Assembly: GCA_950295325.1 (NCBI GenBank)
Contig: OX485805.1
Span: 12,248,501-12,312,500 of the forward strand
Direction of reading: 5' to 3'
From: Polytrichum commune
Lineage: Eukaryota > Streptophyta > Polytrichopsida > Polytrichales > Polytrichaceae
Length of the DNA: 64,000 nt
Shown here: piece after piece, positions 34,123-47,513 of the stretch
How positions within the stretch are numbered: the first letter of the stretch is position 1
How the letters are laid out: every line of letters begins with the position of its first letter
The notes under the pieces: model-generated
The model's input: only the letters and a program-made list of their open reading frames with translations
The model's database searches: none
Told to the model about the DNA's origin: nothing
Program-made: the position numbers and the translations under genes

Positions 34123-37100
34123 ATGAATGAGGATGATGATTTTGGAGATCTGTATGCGGACGTTGGGACGGCAGTAGGAGGAGAGAGTGGGAACAGTCTG
34201 TATGGGGCAGCATCAGCATCAGCATCAGCATCAGCAGCGACGACGAAGGAGAAAGGCGAAAGTAGAGTATTATACGAGGATGATGAGGACGACGAGGAGC
34301 TTTTATACGGGACTTCGTCGTCGGCTGTGGTTGCAGCGCCCGTCGTTTCATCATCAACTACTGCTGCTGCTGTGCAAGGCTCAGGCCTCCTGGTCCAGGC
34401 AACAACAGCAACAGCAGCAGTAGGGTTTGAAGTAGGCGCCAGGGATGTTGACAACGAGGAGAACTTTCTATACGGGCAACTGTATGGCAGTAGTAGTTCG
34501 TCAAAGGCGCCCTTGCAATCCACTCCAGTTGGACTAGAGCAAAAATCTAGGTCAGAAGCTGCAACAGCAGCAGCAGGTGTTGATGCGGCAGATTGCAGGA
34601 AGAAAGATCCAGGCGGAGGAGGTAAAGCTAAAGCCGAGAAGAATGGGAATTCTTACTTATTTGGTGTGGCTGCTGCTAGTGGTGGCCAACAGGCTGTGTT
34701 CCTCCCCAAGGCAGAGTTGTCCACTCCTCCTCTTCCTCCCCCTCCGGCTGCTGTGGTTGCATTTGAGAGGTCCGAGAACCCTAGGTATTTACCCGACACT
34801 GCGAAGAATGTCGGGCTTGAAGCAGCTCAGGCCGGTTCTCAGACTTTTATGCCATTAGGACCTGTTGGTGGGTTTGACGAGGACTATGAAACAACGGCAG
34901 TGGGAATGACTGATGGAGGAAACGGGAATGTATCATCAACAGTAATCCCGCCAACCACAGCAGAAGATGGGAGGGACGACTGGGACAGCGACAGCGAGGA
35001 TGATTTACAGATTGTTTTGAACGACGAGACACCAGCCTATGATAATAATAATATGATGGAGTATGGAGGTGAAGGGGAACTTTATGAGGGGAGTGATGAT
35101 GAAGACGAAGAGGACCTGGTAATTGTGGCAGGGGATGAGCCTCTTGACGGACAAGAGGATTGGGGAGAAGAGGGTCCTCTGTCAGAGCAACCTCTGCCGT
35201 TGCCACCTAATGGGGCGCCACCCGTGGGTTCTGAAAAGGCAGAACTAGGTTCGTGACGAATTTCTGCATCAAAAACTTCTCATAGATTTATCTGTGTCGT
35301 AGATTATCAACCTCGTACCATTTTATGTCTTTCTTTTGCGGGTCTCTGTAAGGTTCGAGAGAGCTTGAGCCAAATGGATGGCAATGGAAATGTACAGGCC
35401 AGATTTCAGGTTAGGCTGTCAGATTTATGGATACTCATCTAGTTTTTATGCTGGAGGAAAAGCACGCTGATAGTTACGCTCAGTGTACTAGCGCGGTCAA
35501 GGAGAGCTCAAGCTGGACACGTTGTAGGAAGCTCACTGGACATCTTGGGATGATGCACTTGCCTCCATCCGATTGGAGGCAATTCTTTAACAAGGTTGTC
35601 TGTTGTTTTAGGGTTAGTGTGATTGTCCCATGAAGCTGAGGCAGACTAGTAATATGTATGACAGGACATCCTGATTATGTCAAGGAAGGGGTGAAGTGTA
35701 GCTGTTGCAGTCATGTCTTTTGCTTGAAAAGTTCCACGTTTGTTTTGGGCTCTAGTTGAGTTGACTTCCTGAATGCAGGTAGTGAAGATGGAGTAACACT
35801 GAGTAAGTCAGGTGGATCGGGGCCAGGTTCAACTGGTCCACGTATCGGTTATAGTGGTCAGGGTTTTTACTCGCAGCCAAATCATGCACAGTATAAGGTA
35901 CTTTTGTTTTGAAACTTCCATTTATTGCTGTTAAGGTTACGATGGTGTTTTGAGGTTGGTGGTCATCAATTGTGTTCTCACCCACATTACAGACACGATT
36001 GGGACCTTGGATGCTTTTGAGATGTAGCTCTTCAAAGTTTTTCTCCTAGGAGGTTCCTTCTCATTGAGGTCGCTTGCTTAAGGGATTTTATGTTACCACA
36101 GTCATTCTAGTAGGTAAGTAAGAAGTGGACCTCAATCAGATTGGCAATGACTGCAATAATATCACTACTATGATTGGAAGGTGTCATCCTACTTTGTTGT
36201 TCCATCGCCAAAAAAACTATGTTTTCATAAATGAATCTTGCGATCAGCCACATTCTACTAGGACTTGTGAAGATTTTATGCAACCCTTGTAAGATGCATG
36301 TGTAGACTGTTGTCATCAGTCATATTCAAGGGGTGGTAGTAGGAAGATCAATTTTCTATGATTTGATGTTTTAAGAAATTCTTTGGCTCATTATCTTTGC
36401 AGTACGTCAGACCAGGTGCAGGAACATCCAGCGCACCCACATCTGGTCAGGCTGGAGGTACTCCACCAGCAGCTTCAGGGGGAAGAGGTACAGGTGGCTC
36501 GAATTGGGGCCAAGGCAGGGGGGGCAGTCTGAAGAGAGGGGAATGGGGTGGTGGGGGGCGGAGTAGCTATGGTGCACAGAGGGGTTCACAGAGTGGTCCT
36601 GCTTCTTGGGGCTCTGCTGGTCCTCGTGGATTCCCTAATGGCATAGAATTCAATCTACCTCCAACCAAGTAAATTACCACAAACATGCAGATCTGTGATA
36701 TTTTTTGCCAATCAACATTCTAAGTTGTTGTATACAATCCACTTCCAGCCATGTGTTATCATGTAGAAATTTCCAATCATGCATTTTTAATCCCCTAGAA
36801 TTAGGGTTCGCTGTAGTGTGGGTTTATGTGTATGCAAGTGATATTGAAACTATGCATAGCAGTTGAGTTAGTCCTTGTATCATACGTTTTTCCATGTACA
36901 CGATTCTGAAATACTTTCTCTGTTGAGGTGGTCTCAATCCTCAAAGCACAAGCCATCTCATTTGATGGAGATGTTATGTTGCAGGACAGTGTTTGATATC
37001 GACCTTGATACATTGGAAGACAAGCCTTGGAGACGCTCTGGTGTGGATCCTACTGATTACTTCAATTTTGGGTTTGTTGAGAGCAGCTGGAAACAGTATT

Positions 37101-40100
37101 GTCGACAACTGGTACTTCTGAATTATCCTTTGATATACTCTGAAGTGGCTTTAATTGTTTCATCCTGCCTGTTGCAATTGCTTGTTGGTTTAGAAAAATC
37201 TCTGTTTGTTTTTGCATAGCATCTGCTTAGTCGAATTCTCACTCCACTCTCTACCCTGCTATGAATGCCCAGGTTTTCTGGGCATTTGAGAACTCCTATT
37301 TGAAATTCCTTGTATCCTTTTGGTGCCTTTGCTATCTTTCTACACTATGTATCTTATACTGAACTTTTTCTGAATCAGTGCAGTCTGGATCTCAAAGATT
37401 ATTCATTTTCTTATTTTTGTTTCTGTTCCATGTTTTTGAGTCTTGTGACAATTATCCCCGTTGCTAGACTTTAAGCTGTCTTTTCACAGTTACCTGTTTT
37501 TTTTTCTGTTACAAGTGGTTTTGGATTTGGCTGGATTCCACCTGGCAGATTCACTTGTTGTGTGAGATTCTCACTCTGTACTTCACCTCACAATAAAGTT
37601 GTAGGTCATCAAGGCACCGATGAACTGCTGCTTTGAATTTCGTTGATTTGTGCTTAAGTGTTACTTTGTTCCCATTTTTGTACCTTGCCTTGTTCAAATA
37701 GTCCTGGTTCTGGTCCCAATAGAGTTGGGTCCTTGTGGCCTTCAGTTTTATTAGTGTCTGTCTTTAGATACGTGCTGCCCTTGTTGGGTTGGGGACAAAC
37801 TATGCATCCTAGTGAAAAGCACAGCTGCAATTAACACGTTTAAATCAAGTTGCGGTATGCAAAGCTTTATAATAATCAGCAAGAGCTGGTTTTGGGAGTT
37901 TAACGAACTGTCTTACCTTGCAATTTGGTCCTGACAGTGTTAAGCAAGAGAGTTATTACTTCGTCTTGAGCTACACTCAAAGTTGTTAGTCCAATTTGCT
38001 TATTGAACATTATAATAATCATCATTCTGCATGGCATTCTTAATGAATACTTTCTCAGTGTTTGTGTTCTTTTCTTTTCAGTCTTTGGTCAACCTGTAAA
38101 TAGGTTTCCTCAGTGTTTGTTTTTCAGTCAATTTTCTATGCAAGTTTACTGCTTCTGGATGATTTTGAATCGATGTAGTGCTGAATCAACATATGTGCTG
38201 ATGAATGGACCTTGTGTCCATGTCCTGACACATGTGATCATGATATGTGTAGGACATCATATCCAATTTAGAGTAGACTTGGAACTGTCTACTGGTTCAG
38301 TGTGTTTCAAGGTGACTTAACTTTAGTAGAGACAAGACAAGAAACTTAAAGACTTGTTATGCAGGCACAATTACGGCTGGAAGCAACCATGCAAAGCAAA
38401 ATTCGAGTTTATGAGAGTGGTCGATCAGAGCAGGTGAGTCGGTAACCTAGCAGTTCAGTGGTGTTAGGTGTCCAAGGCTCTAAAATATTTGTGGGCACTG
38501 TGGTTTGGTTTTTTTTGCTTCTGCCTGTTGCACAAGCTTGGAAATTGTTGGGGTGTGGCTTTTGATTTTTAGGGGTCAATTAGTTGTGAGTGTCACATTG
38601 CACCATTGCCACATAATTATCATGTATCATGCAATGTGGTCTGCCCTATTTTAAAGTTTTCTCCTACATCTTCTGGCTCTTGTTTAAAGGATAAGGAAGA
38701 GCTCCACTCTTCCCTTTCATGAATTGAGGTTTTAACTAGGACTTTGTACTACAGGAGTATGATCCAGATTTGCCACCAGAGTTGATGGCAGCGACAACAC
38801 TGCAGGATGGATCTGGAGATTTTGGAGTTTCTCATCAGCATCAATCTGAATCTGGTGCTCATCAAGGAGCTGGCCGTGGACGAGGAGCAGGGCGTGGTCG
38901 TGCTGTTATGGTAAACATCTGGAAAAGTCCCCCTTTCACTGCTTTGAATCTCTTGCAAAAGTTCTTTGCAACAGGCAGCTTGAGTCTGCTTTTTTTCTTT
39001 TTTCTATTTCTTTTTCATATGGCAGTTATGTCAAACCATTGTGGATCACTGAATATTGTTATTTAATAAAACTTTCTGTTTTGCCAAAAGGTTACTTAGT
39101 AGTAATAGACACTTGGTTTTGGTTCTCTGTTATACAGCCAACTGGACGAGCAATTCAGGTTGAGGGGGGAGTTGGGGAGAGACGACCTTCAGCTGATATT
39201 CGCAGGCAAAGAACACGTGATTCTGATGCAGTTATTCAGGTGAGAAAGCCTTGATTTGTTGTGGACACAAGATCAATGTGTTCTGCAGACCCTTTATAGC
39301 TGTCAGTTCTAGAGTACTGTATTCTTGTTTTCTATCTTGTTTTAATTCATGTTAATGACTTTCTTGGAAAAGTAAGGACAGGGTAGAAGAAGTCAGTTTG
39401 TGTGGGCTCCTTAGTGCAAATATAGGTTTTACACTCTGAGAGTATCTCTCACATTATTAAAATAACAGAGTGTTTTGCAAGATTAGAGAGCCCACCTGCC
39501 ATGATCACTGCAACAGTTTCTGAATCTGGTTGTTCAGATTGTTCTGCAAGATGCTGCTGAGGATGAGCCAGCGACAACAGTTGAACAGGAGAAGGAGGAG
39601 TATCTGGATGATGACGTAAAAGGGGGCCAGGCTATGGAGCAACGTCCATTATACCAACTCGAAGAAGAGCACTACGGACATGGAGGCCCAGAGGGGCCAT
39701 GGATGGATTACTATCCTCATCCTGAAGCTTGGGATCCAAATATGATGGATATGGGAGGCGGGCCCATGCATGGCATGAACATGCGGCCAGGTTCACGCAT
39801 GGGTGGTGAAGGGCATGGACCTTTTCCTCTTGGCCCTGGCATGCCCATGAGACCTCCTGGTGCTGGACCTGACTTTGGCATGTTTCCAGGAGGTCCATTT
39901 GGAATGCCACCATTTGAAAGGTACAACTTGTTACTAATCCTACTTGCACATCTGAAGGATAATGTCAATATTTAATAGCCACTCATATCAATAAGCAAAC
40001 ACTTTGAGGTGTATTTCCTCATCTGTTGGGATGTAACCTTAACATGCTACCTTCTGTGGAAATTATGTCAAGCTGAACAATTTTCTGTTATCTGTTTCTT

Positions 40101-43100
40101 GTAGGGGTGGAATGGGAAGGCCTCCTATGTATGGAGTGCCACGGAGTGGAATGGGACCCTTACCTGGTCCAGGGCGAGAAGGCTTCCCTCCAGATCATTT
40201 TCCTCAAATGCCTCCCATGGACTTCCAAGACCCATTAAGGTACATAGTGAATTCAAATGGATCTTTTCGCATCTAACTATACAATTCAGCTATCTACTGA
40301 AATGGTCTATGTTTTAGATGGTTTTCTTCCTCCTCCCTTTGGGGTGTTCCGTTGTTGCATATTCTCATTCACTTTTTTCTTTCTAATAACAGCATGCGGA
40401 GAACTCCACCTAGATTGGCGCCTTCTATGCGAGGGGGCCCACATCCTCAAGATTGGGAGGAAGAGCCTAGCAATGGAAGCGGTGCCAATTGGTCACGGGA
40501 ACATCGAAGCCTTCATGGGAGCAAGGAGCGAGAAAGTCTTGGCAGAGAGTATGAAGGAGAGACAAGGCTGCCTGGTCGGCGATCTCAGTCAAATGCTGTT
40601 GAAAAGAATGCAGGTGAACCTTCACTAGAGCGAGCACTTGCAGGCCGCAAAAGGTCCGGATCAGAGGACCCATATGTAGATGGCAATGATTCAGATTTAG
40701 GTGATGATGGGAGACATCCCAAGAAAGCAAAGGTGGTTGTCGCAAAAGTAGGAAGAGAAGAATCCAGTCATCCGAAGGCATCGAAGTCAACATCTAGTGG
40801 CGAGAGTTCAGATTCAAGTTTAGATAACTCCAAGGAGCTTCTGGAGTCTAGAGATGATGTTTCTTCTCGTCATCGTGCTGAGGTTTCACGAAGCAAAGTG
40901 CGGAGTCCATATGGAGGCTCAGAGGAATTCCATCAGCACAAGGGTGACACTGGATCTTGGAGGCATGAGGAAAGCAAAGAAAGACTTGGAGCTCATGGGC
41001 GAGAGCATTCGCAAAGTCGTCGAGCACAAGATGAACATGGGTATGATCGCAGGGGTCGTGAGGATAGAGAACGACGGGACCGAGAAGAAGGTTCTAGGAG
41101 AGAGAGGGGAGGGGAGAGGGATGATGATGCGAGAAGACTTGACAGACCTGATCATGGTTATTATAAAGCCCGGGAGGAGGCTTACAGGAAAAGGGATAAG
41201 GAAGAATCTGGACACTGGCAAAGAAGTGATGACATTCAGGTGCAGAAGACAAGGGTGGAGGATAGAAGGCGTGATGATCGAAGTCGCTATGAAGGTAGTA
41301 ACAAAGATGCACGATCTGTTCGTGATCGGGATCGTGACCGAGATAGAAGTCGAGGAAAAGATGATGCACGGCCACATCAATGGGAGGGAAGTAGGCTGAG
41401 GGAGGATGCTTCTCGAACAGAACGAGAGGATGACAGGACAAGAGAACGATCTCGGAGGGATGGCATGCGTGGAAGGGAAAGTCTGCGAGTTGAGGAGTTC
41501 AGGGAAAGTGATTCAAGAAGCCACCGACACATGTACATTCTAATCTCTGTCCAGTCGTTGACAAAATTGGAGTAGTAGTTCACAACTGAGGAGAGCACAG
41601 GCTTAGCTGTTCAGATTCTTAGTTGGTAGATTTCTATGAAATCCTGCCCTGACCTAGTTTTCAGGTTGGCGTCCCTCTTGCTGGCATAGTTCATTCCGCA
41701 CCTCACTGTGTCTGATCAATTAGATTCTGACAATGTTTGACATTACTTTTAAATGGTTCTCAATAGGGAGGAAAGTACGCGAGCTCGAGAAGATAGAAGA
41801 AAAGCTGACCAGCGAAGGCATGAATCATCTCGAGAACACACTATGAATGGGCGCAAGATGGGGGATGATTCACGCACGCAGATTCGGAAGTGGGATGGAG
41901 TAGAGGGTAGAGAGGCTGATGCAGACCGCATGGATTCACTTGCCGGGGAGAAAAGTCATCATGTCCATGATGGAGGCAGGAGAGACAAGAAGGATCGGAA
42001 TCGTTCTAGTTCTCACCATGACACTGTAAGTCTTGTTATTTGCTTCAGCTGTATTGTTGTTTTTAGTTGTTGCGTGTGGGAAATAAATGAATTTTTACAT
42101 GTCTGGTAACTCTTGTTGAAGGTACAGGAGCATTCCTTGGACAGTAGACAACGTGGGGAACGCAAGGCAATGCCACCAAAGAGATTACAGGAATCAAATC
42201 GTAGGGATCAAGACAATGATGATGGCACTTACATATACTCAGGAAAGGATCAGAAGCATTTTCCAGTAGATGAGGCAACTTCAGAGGATGAGGATCAGCG
42301 AGAAAGACGGGGTAGAACCAAGATAGAACGCTGGACAAGTCGGAAGGATAGGGAGATGGCTGACACTGTTGAGGATGATGAAAGGAGGCATAGGCGTCAT
42401 CATGGGAGCCAAGGTCCTGGATTGGATGTAGAGGTGACACCAAACACCACTCAAGAACAAATAGGTGGAAGAAGGAAGGTCTGATGATCAATGCTTTTTC
42501 TGTGCTGTTTGATTGGGCTGTAGTAGTACACAGTTAATATGATGACTCTGTACATTTTTGGATGAATACACCAGACAAGAGAACCTAAAAGGGCCATAGA
42601 TGAGTGTTTTTTACTTTATTTATTGTCAGACAAAGTTGTCTCGACCAGTTGTTTGTATATGTTGAGGCAATCCGATTCTCCTTTGAACACCTTGATCAAT
42701 CAAGGCATTCACTGTATGAATCAGTATTTTTTATTTTTTTATTTTTTTTCTTTGTGATAATGAGGTTCTTAGTTCAATTTGTGTTGACAATAGCCTGCAT
42801 TTTTTTTTCCAGGATCAGATGAGAGACGAACCCCATCAGGTCGGGGAGCGAAACACTAGGGATGAGCTCAGTGACAGGCAGCAGAATTCCAAGGGATATT
42901 CTGAGCTGGAAATGGAGAATGACAGCCTGAAGACTGAAGAACTCAGGGCTGGCATCAATCTAAAGAAAGAGAGTAAGCATAGAGAATTGCACGATTCACA
43001 GAACCGACATTCTGTTGAGGAAGAAGGCCCAGAATCTCAGGTAGCTGAAGACAAAGCTAGTATATTGGAGAGGCGCAAGGAGCGCTTTGGGAAGCTCAAG

Positions 43101-43232
43101 CCCAAGAAGTCAGGCACTGAAACCCCTACCAATCGCGAGGAAGTCTACGTCAACAAAATGCCTGCAGAGATTGTGGAAGTAAAACAGGAGAGGCCGGCAC
43201 GGAAGCGGCGATGGGCAGACAGCACTGGTTAG
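34123..43232 (+). CDS. FIPS5: FIP1-type subunit of the cleavage and polyadenylation specificity complex
   Basis: Coding exons are 34123-35248, 35779-35897, 36403-36668, 36985-37111, 38365-38433, 38755-38910, 39138-39239, 39538-39920, 40105-40239, 40393-41532, 41767-42025, 42122-42478 and 42813-43232. All are GT-AG and in phase, giving about 1552 aa. FIP1 links poly(A) polymerase to the pre-mRNA 3'-processing complex in the nucleus. The N-terminus DDDFGDLYADVG and acidic stretches precede the FIP1 motif at about residues 505-560 (FDIDLDTLEDKPWRRSGVD, then DYFNFGFVESSWKQYCRQL and LRLEATMQSKIRVYESGR). Gly/Pro/Met-rich segments follow, then a long Arg/Glu/Asp/Ser-rich region and a terminus with VKQERPARKRRWADS, matching Arabidopsis FIPS5 (FIP1[V]). 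It is longer than the Arabidopsis protein, mainly in the charged region. The start of exon 12 could equally be 42128. Confidence 0.93.
34209..34237 (+). repeat. In-frame hexanucleotide repeat in FIP1 exon 1
   Basis: GCATCA repeated four times and then GCAGC, encoding Ala-Ser repeats in the gene's frame (His-Gln repeats in the +1 frame). Its length probably varies between individuals. Confidence 0.85.
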
Positions 43233-46200
43233 CTATGCTGTGTTTAGGTGGTATTTGCTAGTGAGAAGAACATATGGGGGCAATTGCTAGGCCCCCAAAA
43301 TCTTTGTAGACTAGATCGATGTGCTTGCATCCATGTGAATCTTTGGTTGTTACCTCAACTCACTGAGGTATTATTAGCCCTACTCTAAATTGTAGAGCTA
43401 CATGTCCAAGCGGGTTGCTTGATATTTGAAAGGTTGCCATGTAAAGTAAAGTCCCTCGCAAACAACTGTTGTAGCATATTAGGAGAGAAACTGTGAGGTT
43501 TTTCTAGCATTCTCCGTGCGGCCCCGTTGTTTATATCCAGAGTCAGCAGCCCCAATACAACTCATTTATGATGGATCTCCAACATTTGATGGTCACAAGA
43601 GTAGGAAGAACAGGAATTATATCCAATTTCATGGAAATCATGAAATCTTATGAGCATTATTTGTTTGCCAACCTTCTTGCAGAGTGCAACTTATTCCTAA
43701 TCATAAACAGTCACTTCTGCGTGAAGATCTTCCTGTAAGTGTCTACAGCTCTTGTTGAAAGGAGAAGGTAGAAATAGTTTCCAGAATGGGCGACACAGGG
43801 TTTAGGGCTCAAGTCACTAAATCTGTTGTATAACTCATCACAAATCTCTCAATTCAATATATCAACATCAAACTACAACATTGAATCAATGCCTACTAAA
43901 TGGAGTGTTGCAAATTTAATTTTTGTGTTCTTGCAACTATATTCTGTAGTTGCAAGACCTGCAAGGCCTTACTATAAGTTGAATCAATGTTGGATGAGTC
44001 ATTACCTAAATGTTGTGCTAGCGCTAGGACGACATGAAGCCCTGAAGCCCTGAAGGGGGTATGCATCAATAATGACTTAGCATTAAAATTATATAATGTT
44101 TGCCAAGATTAAACAATGATGGGTGATGGGTGTCTGGTTTCAAACTCAGGGATCCTTTACAAGATATTGCCAGGCCAATGCTGTGCTACCTACTTACATA
44201 ATTGCAATAATACTGTTCTGTCCATAATAAATTCTCCAAAGTAGATCACAGGGGTCCCCATGCAGTTTGAAGTTGCCAAAATATGGACGTAGTTTAAACT
44301 ACTAAATTTGGTTGGTTGAAAGTGCCATTATCTCAAGGCTAATTTGTAATAGTTTGTAAGTCACTGCTTATTGGAGGTGTTTTGAGGAACCAGAGGATAC
44401 TCAAGTACTAGAGATATTGGTTAAGGTGGTTGAATCCACAAGAATAGTATTACATTACACATACCTATTATTTATGGTATTATGGATACAAAAAATATGT
44501 TCAATGGATCAAATATAGAATACATAAATAAATAACAACACTTCAAGCAAAAGCATAGTATGAGCTATGTGGTGTCCAATATTTGTGAGCTCCTCAATGC
44601 CACTTCATGGTGATGTTTGCTAAACCGATGGAGGATAACCTGCCATGGTATGCCATCCTCATAGCATCAAGTAATAATGTTAGCACCCTACTTTTAAGTT
44701 AACACAAATTTTCTTTGGTAAATAGTGTAACATAGGTAAAGACATGTAAACTAAGGGTGACATGTGAACTTTGGTTCCTAGATCTTATGTTCCTTCTCTC
44801 CCGCTTTAGAACATTTACGTACGTTTCAGATAAACATGATCTTCCTTAGATTAGATCCTCTATCATCACCTGTCCATTGTTTCTGTTTTCTATATATCTT
44901 TTTAAAAGACTAATCAATCTATCTTCATGAATGTATCCCCCTCAAAAGCTTAAATGTAGTCTAAGTAGTTTCTAAAAGATAGCATTATCTTTACTAGAAA
45001 AAAGCATCAAATACGGATACCTGCATTTGATGCACTTTTGAGAGGTCCCTTTTAGGCCTTCTTACTTAATCTTATGCTTGAGAAAAGTAATCATCTCTTC
45101 TGTAATCATTGCAACCTTCAACTTCAACTATGTCATGGGGATTGGAAACTCTTTGTCGGCCATTTCATACATGTACTTCACAATGGCATGTCCTCCTCCC
45201 TGCTCAAAATTGAATCATTCCCTCGCTTTGTACCCATTATGATGCCCATGACATGATCTCCAAGGATGGACCTTGGTATATTGAATTCATATGCCTCTTG
45301 TTTGATGCATCCATTACAACCTTCAATTTGGTTGTTGTCCAATTCCCTATTTTTTTCCCCAACCCTGGTCGATCTTTTTTTGGTATGTCATTGTGGTCGG
45401 TTGTTGTTGCATTCTATAAGATGAGCATCAAAACCAACCACATGGTTAGCGCCTCTTCATTGCATTGGGTTGCATCTTCTTGTCCATGGCCTACAATGTC
45501 GACTCCAAATGATAGTGCAACATGTTTGCACTGTGTTCCATGTGTCCACATCCCATCTCTTAATTGACATCACTATGCAATGACATCACTATGCAGTGAA
45601 CCATTTTATTCTCTTCCATCCACACTAATAAATTGGTGTTGATGTAACATGCATGAGTGGATTGGTCTTGCATTGATGTCTTCTTTGACCCCATATGTGG
45701 ATGATGTCTTGAGTTTTCAAGAAAACTAAATCTACACCAATTGTTGTTGTTGTGCACTTGCACCCATTGTTATAAATTAAAAGATATGAAGGCAATGAAC
45801 TCGTCATCCTACAATGAACCCTCCCCATCGGATTCACCAGCGTTGCCCGAGAATAAATCAAGCCATTGCCATGCGAATCACACTACAAACCCATGCACAT
45901 CTAGGCTAATCCTACTTGTAGGTGACTACATTAACTTCTAACTAATTGTGGAGTATTCACAAGACATTCATGAGAGTGACTTTGTTCAATGGATGTTGCG
46001 AGGGTGGATGGATTGGCCGATCTCTAAGATGTTTATACTATTAACATTGTTTTTTCATGTGTCCAAGTATTCAATAGAATTCAAATTTACAATTCAAATT
46101 GTTTACAATGCCACGAAGAAATCACCATGTCTGTTCTAAATCCCATGCAATACTGCACCCAATATTGTTCATACTAGTTCCAAATTCTAACAGTGCGTCT

Positions 46201-47513
46201 TCGCAAAAATGGATATGGTGGGGACATGTATGCACGTCCATATGTAAGAGTAATGGATACTCACATTTTAGTGCCACGTCTAGTACAATTTTTCATCATG
46301 CATTAAGCACAAATCTGCTTCCTAAGTAACATGGTTAAGCCAATATCTACCCTTGATTTTGACATTTAATTCTTGTTAACAACAATGCGTACGTCTAATT
46401 GTAGTTGTCAAGAATGGGATACTGTTGGTTTTGGGTATAATAATCTTCTGCAATAAGTTAGGGTCGGTTAAAAAGCCTTGAGTTCTTCAATGTGCACCAA
46501 TGTTCAAATGAGAAGCTTGTAAGCTTGTAACAGACCTCAAGAATTTTTCATGAAGGCCAAGGTGGAGTTTTTATCTGGGTTGTTACCTCTACTTGACCAT
46601 ACCAGCGTATATGTTTACATCACACTAAGATTATGATTTTGAACACATGAACAATCCTAACTTTACCAAGAAAAAAATGGCCTCTATATGGTCAGGTCTA
46701 TCATATGTGGATCATAGTTTCTTTAATAAGCTACTGAATTAAATTGAACTCTTTTCAAGTAATTTAGGGAAGATTTTGCTCCGGCATTGAAGAGTTTAAG
46801 TCCCTCGACCTTATGTTTCGTTAGGAAGTTTTGCCCCACTTTTGACAATTCACAGTGTTCTAGGAGTGTTCAAGTTAGTTGTAAATTACAAATCGCACTG
46901 ACATGAAAGTCGATTAACTGTGGCTATTGAAGCCACTCAAAAAGGCACTCAAATGTGTGCCTCCACACTGAAACATTCCAACTTATAAAGGAGAAACATT
47001 ATCTAAGGTTGATGAGGCTAATTTTAGTGACCTCCTTTAATGACACGTGTTTTTGGTTCCTGCTAAATTTTACTGGGAAAACTATTTTATATGCAATTTT
47101 ACAATACTGGACGGTGAAGAAAATAATGCAATACAGATTATTCGTCACTCAAACCCAGGTGTGAGATATTCAGACACCAGCGTTGCATGAGGGGTGTAAC
47201 GAGAGCCAATATGTTTGCAATTATTGTAGGTGTAAAATTGAATACAACCATGGACTATCACAGCCATACTTAAGGGTCACATGGCCAATACAAGCACATG
47301 ATCATTACTTTACTATTGTTTCCATCCTCGATAACATGAACACATAGGAACTTCACCGTTCACCCTAATATTGAATGCCGACGCTGCCCTAATCAGCTGT
47401 CAGCATTTGAATCAAAATTCAAGTTTGTCTCTCATCAAACTCTACCCTTCGGAGGATAGTGGCTAAGACACAAACCTATCATGAATTCCTACTCAACTCA
47501 GCAAAATGCACTA
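43233..47513. other. Convergent intergenic region between the FIP1 and EF1B-gamma 3' ends
   Basis: Both neighbouring genes end here. The first few hundred bases on each side are presumably 3' UTR. In between, the sequence is A/T-rich with scattered open frames below 105 codons on both strands (for example 45253-45567), none recognised. I see no clear TIR, tandem repeat or RNA gene. Confidence 0.4.

Noticed and set aside
33746-34523. Two minus-strand frames of about 200 codons overlapping the FIP1 start
   Set aside because: Low-complexity Ser/Pro/His composition opposite exon 1 and its leader; no family resemblance.
40919-41441. Minus-strand frames of 115-153 codons in FIP1 exon 10
   Set aside because: Complement of the Arg/Glu/Asp-rich coding region, with no independent signal.
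45253-45567. 104-codon + strand frame
   Set aside because: No recognisable domain; the surrounding sequence looks like decayed repeat DNA on either strand.
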